Assembly (NCBI GenBank): GCA_947461165.1
Contig: CANHJR010000105.1
Span: forward strand, 1-5,461
Length of the DNA stretch: 5,461 bases
Source: Saprospirales bacterium
GTDB taxonomy: Bacteria > Bacteroidota > Bacteroidia > Chitinophagales > JADJOU01
Reading direction: 5' to 3'
Shown: positions 1 through 4,808 of the stretch, in pieces
How positions within the stretch are numbered: position 1 is the first letter of the stretch
Layout of the letters: every line of letters starts with the position of its first letter
Notes under the pieces: model-generated
What the model saw: the letters and a program-made list of their open reading frames with translations, nothing else
The model's database searches: none
Told to the model about the DNA's origin: nothing
Program-made: the position numbers and the translations under genes

Positions 1-278
1 TCATTTTTGATATAAACAGTCGGGATTATCTGCAGATGTCTCCCGGGTTTCGTTTGGAATTGGATAATTTGATTGGGATAGATTTGCGCATCTTTGACAA
101 CAAGATCAAAGAGTCGCAAGTACATACCTCCCGCGTCCAATTCGTTCATTTTAGGATCATTGCGGAAAATTGTTTGCCAATAGTAAAAACTAATTTTTTT
201 ATTGGTCTTTGTGTTCTGACCGCACCCCAAAACAAAAAAAACTGCCCAAATTAGGACAGTTTTGTATAATCGAACCAT
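1..278 (-). CDS. Putative lipoprotein of a Bacteroidota family (5' part; 3' end outside window)
   Basis: This reading frame was found by translating the minus strand; it starts at the ATG at 278-276 and is still open at the window edge after 92 codons. The protein begins MVRLYKTVLIWAVFFVLGC, a short basic start, a hydrophobic core and a lipobox (VLGC, Cys19), so a lipid-anchored envelope protein is predicted. The mature part has FYYWQT (about residues 31-36), YLRLFDLV (about 53-60) and IIPTVYIKN near the edge. This pattern resembles, from memory, a widespread uncharacterised Bacteroidota lipoprotein family with a YxWxT...lYvRfFDV...P-VyI signature; no function is known to me. The gene starts 26 bp after the rpsP stop codon, so readthrough from rpsP is its simplest source of transcription. 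No clear Shine-Dalgarno or promoter element of its own is seen. A terminator-like hairpin lies inside its signal-peptide codons. The lipoprotein call is fairly firm; the family assignment is tentative. Confidence 0.72.
   Translation of the reverse strand, partial: MVRLYKTVLIWAVFFVLGCGQNTKTNKKISFYYWQTIFRNDPKMNELDAGGMYLRLFDLVVKDAQIYPNQIIQFQTKPGRHLQIIPTVYIKN
234..263 (-). terminator. Terminator-like hairpin with U-tract inside the lipoprotein signal-peptide codons
   Basis: On the minus strand, positions 263 to 238 fold into a hairpin: AAAACTG, one mismatch, CC, a 6-nt loop, GG, then CAGTTTT. Nine of ten stem pairs match. The 3' arm runs directly into a stretch of eight T (241-234), the shape of an intrinsic terminator. 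It lies about 42 bp beyond the rpsP stop codon, a normal place for an rpsP terminator, but falls after the start codon of the next gene. The T-run also encodes Phe and Val codons of a signal peptide, so part of the signal may be coincidence. Confidence 0.45.
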
Positions 279-304
279 AATGATATGGTAGAAATGAAAA
301 TGAA

Positions 305-949
305 TTAAGCTGTTGGCTCTTCTGGAGTTTCCTCTACTGCAATCTGCTCTACTGGCGTTTCTGCTACACCTTCCTCTGCTGGATTTTCTGCAACCTCTTC
401 TGTAGACACCTCATTTGCCACCTCTTCTTGTATCGCATCGTGAGTTTCCTCTACAACTTCTTCAGCAGCTTCTACTGCTTCTGCATTAGCTGCATTGAGG
501 TTATCTTCTAATTTAGCAGCATATGCTTCTTTTTTCTTTGTCTCTGCCTCCAGTTTTTCTGCTTTTTTAGATGCTTTCGCTTTATCTAGCTTCTCGACTT
601 GAGTTTCGATTGATTTAGCCTTTATAGCTAACCATTCTTGCATTTTTGCCTCCATCTCTTCTGGAGTCATAGCGCCTTTTCGAACACCACGAGCTAAATG
701 TTTTTTGTATAATACGCCTTTGTAAGAAAGGATCTTCTTAGCGGTATCTGTAGGCTCAGCACCTTTCATAACCCATTCAAATGCCTTGTCAAAATCAATA
801 TTGATTGTAGCTGGGACGGTCAATGGATTGTAATCACCAATTCTATCGATGAATTTTCCATCTCTACGTGCTCTGCTGTCTGCTACTACTACGTAATAAT
901 ACGGTCTTTTGCTTCTACCGTGTCTCTGAAGTCTTATTTTAGTTGCCAT
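305..949 (-). CDS. rpsP: 30S ribosomal protein S16 with long charged C-terminal tail
   Basis: S16 is a primary 16S rRNA-binding protein that stabilises the 5' domain during 30S assembly. The first 85 or so residues are a full S16 domain: the start MATKIRLQRHGRSKRPYY, then VVADSRARRDGKFIDRIGDYNP (about 21-42) and the region around AEPTDTAKKILSYKGV (about 64-79). The start follows directly from this conserved N-terminus. The protein has 214 residues, far longer than the usual 80-90. The remainder is a tail in two parts: a Lys/Glu/Ala-rich, probably helical stretch (about 95-146) and a strongly acidic stretch (147-214) that holds no Lys or Arg and repeats EEV-like units. Extended S16 proteins are known in Bacteroidota, and the role of the tail is unknown to me. 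The usual partner rimM is not next to it; a lipoprotein gene follows 26 bp downstream. A TAnnTTTG element about 57 bp upstream suggests it has its own promoter. Confidence 0.97.
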   Translation of the reverse strand: MATKIRLQRHGRSKRPYYYVVVADSRARRDGKFIDRIGDYNPLTVPATINIDFDKAFEWVMKGAEPTDTAKKILSYKGVLYKKHLARGVRKGAMTPEEMEAKMQEWLAIKAKSIETQVEKLDKAKASKKAEKLEAETKKKEAYAAKLEDNLNAANAEAVEAAEEVVEETHDAIQEEVANEVSTEEVAENPAEEGVAETPVEQIAVEETPEEPTA

Positions 950-1006
950 TGTTGGTTAATTGTAAGTTAAAAATGAATTAAAACTTAGGTTAAAAATTTT
1001 GGACTG

Positions 1007-1014
1007 CAAAAGTA
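1007..1014 (-). promoter_or_regulatory. Candidate promoter -7 element (TACTTTTG) for rpsP
   Basis: The minus strand reads TACTTTTG followed by CAG, an exact match to the Bacteroidota -7 consensus TAnnTTTG. It lies in the 87-bp gap between hisS and rpsP and leaves a leader of roughly 50 nt before the rpsP ATG. No TTG is found at the usual distance upstream; the spacer region is a run of A and T, so the -33 half is missing or diverged. Confidence 0.5.
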
Positions 1015-1036
1015 AGAAATTTATTTTTATTTATGT

Positions 1037-2389
1037 TTATAAATTTGACAACACATCTTGCAATTCTTCCAACACCTGATCAAAAGGCACAGATTTTTGT
1101 TTCCTTTCTTTTAAGTTCTTAATTTGAATCTGGTTCTTTGCGAACTCATCTTCACCGATCAGGACAGCATGTGTATAACCAGACTTATCAGCATAGACGA
1201 GCTGTTTATCCATTTTGACTATATTCGGATAAAGATCGACAACCATTCCTGAATGGCGAATTTCTGTCAGCAATGAAAAGTAGTTAGCAGTTGCATTTTC
1301 CGTCAGATTGAGAATGAGAATCTTCAACTTGTTTTCTTCCCCTTGAAATCGACCAAGTTCAGTCATGACGTCATAGACTCTATCAAGCCCAAAGGAAATT
1401 CCTATTCCTGACATATCTTTCAAGCCAAACAGTTCCGTCAACTCATCATATCTTCCTCCACCGCATATACTTCCAAATTCCATTTCAGTAGATACAACTT
1501 CCAACACCGTACCTGTATAATAATCTAGACCTCGCAAAAGTCGCAAGTCAAATTTTAAGTTTTTAGATTTCGAATATTTGAAGACAAACTCCAACTCTTC
1601 TATTCCTTGTTTCAACTCCTCATTGTCTATCGAAGTGAGTTCCGAATAATCTCGAACCTCAAGAACAGCAAGAAGCCTAGAAACGCTGTCCTCACTAATT
1701 ATTTTTACTAATTCTTCACGAACCTTTTCCTCCCCGATTTTGTCCCATTTGTCCAAAATGGTTGAAACAGTTATGATTTGATCATTTTTGATGCCGATAG
1801 CGCTACATATACCATTATATATTTTTCGATTATTGATCTTAATTTGCACCTTCAAGCTGAGTTCTGCGAAAACAGTTTCAATCAGCGTAACCATTTCGAC
1901 ATCACCGATCAGCCCTTTGGAGCCCACAATGTCTGCATCACATTGGAAAAATTCTTGGTACCGACCTTTCTGCGGACGGTCTGCTCGCCAAACTGGACCT
2001 ATAACAAATCGTTTGAATGGAAACGTCAAATCGTTTTGGTGCTGAGATACAAATCTAGCCAGCGGAACAGTGTGATCATAGCGAAGGCCTTTTGAAGATA
2101 TTTCTTGCGTTAATTTTCCAAACTGAATTGGTTTGCTTTCAATAATTGTCAGTCCTTTTTCATCGAGATAATCTCCAGAATTCAAAATCTTAAATAAGAG
2201 CTTATCTCCTTCGTCACCATACTTACCTTGCAACGTTTCCAATCGTTCAAAAACGGGATTGTATATCGACTGAAAACCATACAACTCAAACTGCTTTCGG
2301 ATTGCACCAATAATGTATTCTCGTCTTGCATTCTCTTGTGGCAGATAGTCTCTGACACCTTTTGGATTTTGTGGTTTGATTTTGATCAT
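1037..2389 (-). CDS. hisS: Histidyl-tRNA synthetase (class II)
   Basis: HisS charges tRNA-His with histidine in the cytoplasm using ATP. At 450 residues it has the normal bacterial architecture. The start region KIKPQNPKGVRDYLP matches the family N-terminus and supports the ATG at 2389. Landmarks in order: motif 1 region (about 33-53), KYGDEGDKLLFKIL (56-69), DHTVPLARF (105-113), motif 2 with GPVWRADRPQKGRYQEFFQ (131-149), the histidine-specific motif A LRGLDYYTGT (285-294), motif B ICGGGRYDEL (308-317), motif 3 GIGISFGLDR (328-337), and a C-terminal anticodon-binding domain (about 355-450). The ATP-binding arginines of motifs 2 and 3 and the RGLDYY arginine are present, so the enzyme should be active. 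A histidine-biosynthesis HisZ paralogue is unlikely because all catalytic motifs and the anticodon domain are intact. It lies 80 bp after folB on the same strand and 87 bp before rpsP. A promoter-like element sits almost on its start codon. Confidence 0.98.
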   Translation of the reverse strand: MIKIKPQNPKGVRDYLPQENARREYIIGAIRKQFELYGFQSIYNPVFERLETLQGKYGDEGDKLLFKILNSGDYLDEKGLTIIESKPIQFGKLTQEISSKGLRYDHTVPLARFVSQHQNDLTFPFKRFVIGPVWRADRPQKGRYQEFFQCDADIVGSKGLIGDVEMVTLIETVFAELSLKVQIKINNRKIYNGICSAIGIKNDQIITVSTILDKWDKIGEEKVREELVKIISEDSVSRLLAVLEVRDYSELTSIDNEELKQGIEELEFVFKYSKSKNLKFDLRLLRGLDYYTGTVLEVVSTEMEFGSICGGGRYDELTELFGLKDMSGIGISFGLDRVYDVMTELGRFQGEENKLKILILNLTENATANYFSLLTEIRHSGMVVDLYPNIVKMDKQLVYADKSGYTHAVLIGEDEFAKNQIQIKNLKERKQKSVPFDQVLEELQDVLSNL

Positions 2390-2393
2390 AGGG

Positions 2394-2401
2394 CAAAGAT
2401 A
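2394..2401 (-). promoter_or_regulatory. Candidate promoter -7 element (TATCTTTG) immediately before hisS
   Basis: The minus strand reads TATCTTTG then CCCT and the hisS ATG, leaving only four bases between the element and the start codon. The element matches TAnnTTTG exactly. If used, transcription would start at or next to the ATG and give a leaderless or nearly leaderless hisS mRNA. The nearest TTTG upstream (2428-2431) is 26 bp away, longer than the usual spacing, so this may be a chance match with hisS read from the folB promoter instead. Confidence 0.35.
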
Positions 2402-2469
2402 AGGATTGGAACTCTGGTGATCGCGAACAAATAGCTTGGTGTCTACAAAATATATAGAAATCTCATCCC

Positions 2470-2841
2470 TTATAAACTATATCTAACTTCAAAATTAGTA
2501 TTTGAGACCTTGCCCTCGAGCGGCGGTTCACACTTCGTGATTTGTAGATAAATCTCTTCCATAGGAAATTCGATTCGAGCGATTCGATCTCCAATTCTTT
2601 TGGCAAGATGCTCTATGAGATCCGCCGACACAGCCATTTCTTCTTTGGCAATATTGTAAACAAGCGAATAATCCAATGTATCTTCAAGATTGTCTGAAGT
2701 CATCGCCATACCGAATTCACCCCAAATCGTCACCGTTACCAAAAACTTATTGAGCGATTGTTTTTCAAACTCATAAACGCCGTGGGACCCCATAAATTCC
2801 ATGTCTCGTATTTCAAGCTTTTGTTTTCTTTGTTTCAACAT
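2470..2841 (-). CDS. folB: Dihydroneopterin aldolase
   Basis: FolB cleaves 7,8-dihydroneopterin to 6-hydroxymethyl-7,8-dihydropterin and glycolaldehyde in tetrahydrofolate synthesis. The protein has 123 residues, the usual length, and a single FolB (tunnelling-fold) domain. Family landmarks are MEFMGSHGVYEFEKQ (14-28), the LEDTLDYSLVY region (52-62), LIEHLAKRIGDRI (75-87) and TKCEPPLEG (102-110). The expected catalytic and pterin-binding residues appear present by motif alignment: Glu24, Tyr58, Glu77 and Lys103, corresponding to Glu22, Tyr54, Glu74 and Lys100 of the Staphylococcus enzyme. The frame is open to a TTG at 2868, but I chose the ATG at 2841 because it is the first ATG and puts the conserved LEIRDMEF segment at the normal distance from the N-terminus. 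The gene is divergent from dnaB and 80 bp upstream of hisS on the same strand, so co-transcription with hisS is possible. No other folate gene is in view. Confidence 0.95.
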   Translation of the reverse strand: MLKQRKQKLEIRDMEFMGSHGVYEFEKQSLNKFLVTVTIWGEFGMAMTSDNLEDTLDYSLVYNIAKEEMAVSADLIEHLAKRIGDRIARIEFPMEEIYLQITKCEPPLEGKVSNTNFEVRYSL

Positions 2842-2940
2842 ATTATTTTGATTTTCTTTCAAGGGCAATTAGCTATCTTTCAGGTTAAAAAAAAAGCGCT
2901 AAACAACTTGGAGATTTGTTTTCAACATAGTTTTCCACCA

Positions 2941-2968
2941 CAAAAGTATTAAAAAAAACCAATTTCAA
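2941..2968 (-). promoter_or_regulatory. Candidate folB promoter (TTG-N17-TACTTTTG)
   Basis: On the minus strand a TTG (2968-2966) is followed after 17 bp by TACTTTTG (2948-2941), matching the two-part Bacteroidota promoter (-33 TTG, -7 TAnnTTTG) at the short end of the accepted spacing. It is the best complete promoter in the window. It leaves a leader of about 95 nt before the preferred folB ATG; that leader contains a T9 tract on the transcript strand. Confidence 0.55.
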
Positions 2969-2976
2969 CATTTTTA

Positions 2977-3011
2977 GAGGATAAATCGTTTTCAATTATA
3001 GGAGGATAAAT
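2977..3011. repeat. Direct repeat of GAGGATAAAT upstream of dnaB
   Basis: The 10-bp word GAGGATAAAT occurs at 2977-2986 and again at 3002-3011, 25 bp apart start to start. The second copy ends directly before the candidate dnaB -7 element at 3013. The placement would suit a pair of regulator sites, but no known regulator motif is recognised and chance is possible in AT-rich sequence. Confidence 0.35.
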
Positions 3012-3012
3012 T

Positions 3013-3020
3013 TACATTTG
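3013..3020 (+). promoter_or_regulatory. Candidate promoter -7 element (TACATTTG) for dnaB
   Basis: The plus strand reads TACATTTG followed by CAG, an exact TAnnTTTG match. A weak -33 candidate, TTTTC at 2989-2993, lies 19 bp upstream. The element leaves about a 33-nt leader before the dnaB ATG, a normal arrangement for the phylum. The GAGGATAAAT repeat adjoins it on the upstream side. Confidence 0.55.
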
Positions 3021-3058
3021 CAGTTCTCGACGAACACACAATTAGATAACAAATTTAA

Positions 3059-4729
3059 ATGATAGATAAACCAGAACTTATCAAAAAAGCACCTCTGAAT
3101 CTTCTCGCAAACAAGCGAATGGATGAAACAGAACTTGGACGAAAGGCTCCTCAAAGCATAGAACTAGAAAAAGCGATTTTATCTGCCATAATGCTAGATC
3201 AAGATGCGATTGACAGCGTTCGTGACATTCTCACGGAAAACTCTTTTTATCTTCCTGCTCATCAGCGAATATATGCTGCAGCCTTACGCCTAGCCATTGA
3301 CAATCAAGCTATTGACATCTCTCTTTTGGCATCACAGCTATCCAAAGACGGTACATTGGAAATGTCTGGAGGCCCTGGATATCTTATCGAGTTATCTAAT
3401 ACAGTTGCTAGTAGCGCCAATGTCGAGTTTCACGCACGAATTGTAGCTCAAAAATATATTGCTCGCGAAATGATTAGCCTTGGAAACAAAGCGATCAAAG
3501 CGGCCTATGATCCAACGAAAGACGTTTTTGACTCCTTGGACGATGCGCAATCTGAACTTTTCAGATTGACAGATAATTACACCACAAAGGATCCAATCAA
3601 TACATCTTTTGTCCTTCACGATGCGATCAAGGAGCTAGAAGAACGGATGCAAAAAAGTGCTAACAATGAGCTTCAAGGAGTAGAAACTGGTTTCAAAAAA
3701 CTAAATGAACTCTCTGGAGGTTGGCAAAAAGGTGATCTCATCATTGTCGCAGGTCGACCTGGTATGGGCAAGACAGCATTTACACTCACACTGGCGCGCA
3801 ATGCTGCAGTCATGGCCAATAAGTCTGTCGCCTTCTTCTCTCTAGAAATGCCTACCAACCAACTCATGATGCGTTTGATATCTTCGGAAGCGAGTATTGA
3901 ACAAGAAAAAATCAGAAAAGGGACCATCAACAATGCCGAGCTCATGCAGATCAGCAGCAGTATGGATAAACTAAACAAAGTGAACCTATTTTTTGATGAT
4001 ACCCCAAGTCTCAACATTATGGACTTTCGGAAAAAGGTCAGAAAATTAAAACGCGAACAAGGATTAGACCTCATATTAATTGATTACCTTCAGTTGATGA
4101 CATCTCCAATCGGAGAAGCAAGCGGTAAAACCTCGGCCAATAGAGAGCAACAAATCGCCCATATTTCAAGGTCATTGAAATCCATAGCCAAAGAGCTCGA
4201 AGTGCCGATTATAGCACTAGCACAGATAAGTCGTCAAGCTGAGAATCGAGGAAGTAGCACAAAGCCTTCACTTCCTATGCTCTCAGATCTAAGAGAATCT
4301 GGATCAATAGAACAAGATGCAGACATGGTAATTTTTCTATTCAGGGAGTATTACTATGCAGACAAGGCAAATATGACACCAGAGGAATATGAAAAGAAAG
4401 ATGATGCTATCATTAGTGTTAAAAAGAATAGAAACGGTCAAACCGATGACATCAAGGCAAAATTCATTGGTCAATATGTTCGCTATGAGGAAGCTGATGA
4501 AACGAGTGGATTTCGATCATTTACCAATTTCGCCACCTTAGATAAAAATCAAAAACAGGTGGATGATTTTCAACCTTCAGTCATCAAACCATCAAAAATG
4601 AATGACATCAATAGAGATGAGTTTTTTATTGAGGACAATCCAATTCGAGAATCGAACAATGCACCATTAGATTCTTCACCCGATATGGGATTCATGTCAC
4701 CAGAGAGCGACATTGATGATTTAGATTAA
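3059..4729 (+). CDS. dnaB: Replicative DNA helicase DnaB
   Basis: DnaB is the hexameric helicase that unwinds DNA ahead of the replisome, moving 5' to 3' on the lagging-strand template and binding primase. The 556-residue protein starts with about 28 non-conserved residues, then the DnaB N-terminal helical domain (about 31-135), a linker helix (about 150-200) and the RecA-like motor (about 205-480). Visible motor motifs are Walker A GRPGMGKTA (232-240), SLEMP (261-265), Walker B LILIDYLQL (338-346), the ALAQISRQ sensor region (386-393), DLRESGSIEQDAD (410-422) and the arginine-finger region VKKNRNGQ (454-461). All key residues are present and there is no intein. The tail after about 485 is acidic and poorly conserved, ending DIDDLD, which makes the protein somewhat longer than the enterobacterial one. 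The ATG at 3059 fits the promoter candidate; Met21 is an alternative start that would still keep the whole N-terminal domain. It is divergent from folB and followed by a separate lipoprotein gene. Confidence 0.98.
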   Translation: MIDKPELIKKAPLNLLANKRMDETELGRKAPQSIELEKAILSAIMLDQDAIDSVRDILTENSFYLPAHQRIYAAALRLAIDNQAIDISLLASQLSKDGTLEMSGGPGYLIELSNTVASSANVEFHARIVAQKYIAREMISLGNKAIKAAYDPTKDVFDSLDDAQSELFRLTDNYTTKDPINTSFVLHDAIKELEERMQKSANNELQGVETGFKKLNELSGGWQKGDLIIVAGRPGMGKTAFTLTLARNAAVMANKSVAFFSLEMPTNQLMMRLISSEASIEQEKIRKGTINNAELMQISSSMDKLNKVNLFFDDTPSLNIMDFRKKVRKLKREQGLDLILIDYLQLMTSPIGEASGKTSANREQQIAHISRSLKSIAKELEVPIIALAQISRQAENRGSSTKPSLPMLSDLRESGSIEQDADMVIFLFREYYYADKANMTPEEYEKKDDAIISVKKNRNGQTDDIKAKFIGQYVRYEEADETSGFRSFTNFATLDKNQKQVDDFQPSVIKPSKMNDINRDEFFIEDNPIRESNNAPLDSSPDMGFMSPESDIDDLD

Positions 4730-4733
4730 ACGT

Positions 4734-4746
4734 ATTGATTATCAAT
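4734..4746. repeat. 13-bp perfect dyad ATTGATTATCAAT after dnaB
   Basis: ATTGAT and ATCAAT are perfect inverted repeats around a central T, starting four bases after the dnaB stop codon. The loop is too short for an RNA hairpin and no U-tract follows, so it is not an intrinsic terminator. A protein-binding site for the downstream gene is possible but unsupported. No other terminator is seen after dnaB. Confidence 0.3.
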
Positions 4747-4772
4747 TCATACCCAACTAAAAATTTTCCTTC

Positions 4773-4780
4773 TAATTTTG
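4773..4780 (+). promoter_or_regulatory. Candidate promoter -7 element (TAATTTTG) for the GldB-like gene
   Basis: TAATTTTG followed by CAAC matches TAnnTTTG exactly and lies 28 bp before the chosen ATG. No TTG occurs at the usual -33 distance (the nearest is 35 bp upstream), so only the downstream half is supported. Its presence suggests this gene is transcribed separately from dnaB. Confidence 0.45.
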
Positions 4781-4808
4781 CAACTATAATTATATAAATG
4801 ATGCTGGT

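Noticed and set aside
36..254. Plus-strand open frame of 72 codons
   Set aside because: It is the antisense of the minus-strand lipoprotein gene, which has a clear signal peptide, lipobox and family-like motifs; the plus frame shows none.
1778..2434. Plus-strand open frames opposite hisS
   Set aside because: They lie antisense to the conserved catalytic part of hisS and have no recognisable domain or promoter.
2842..2868. Extension of folB to a TTG start at 2868
   Set aside because: It would add nine polar residues with no family match; the ATG at 2841 gives the normal FolB length.
2758..2952. Plus-strand open frame of 64 codons opposite the folB 5' end
   Set aside because: It covers the folB start and leader in antisense; its hydrophobic, Phe-rich composition comes from the A/T-rich sequence.
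2842..3058. Replication origin between folB and dnaB
   Set aside because: Only two imperfect DnaA-box-like words are present, with no cluster of exact boxes and no dnaA or dnaN beside them.
3392..4074. Minus-strand open frames inside dnaB
   Set aside because: They are shadows of the DnaB motor and linker codons; the plus-strand protein has every helicase motif.
3059..4729. Intein or phage-type helicase in dnaB
   Set aside because: Walker A, Walker B and later motifs are continuous at normal spacing, and the N-terminal domain is of the bacterial housekeeping type.
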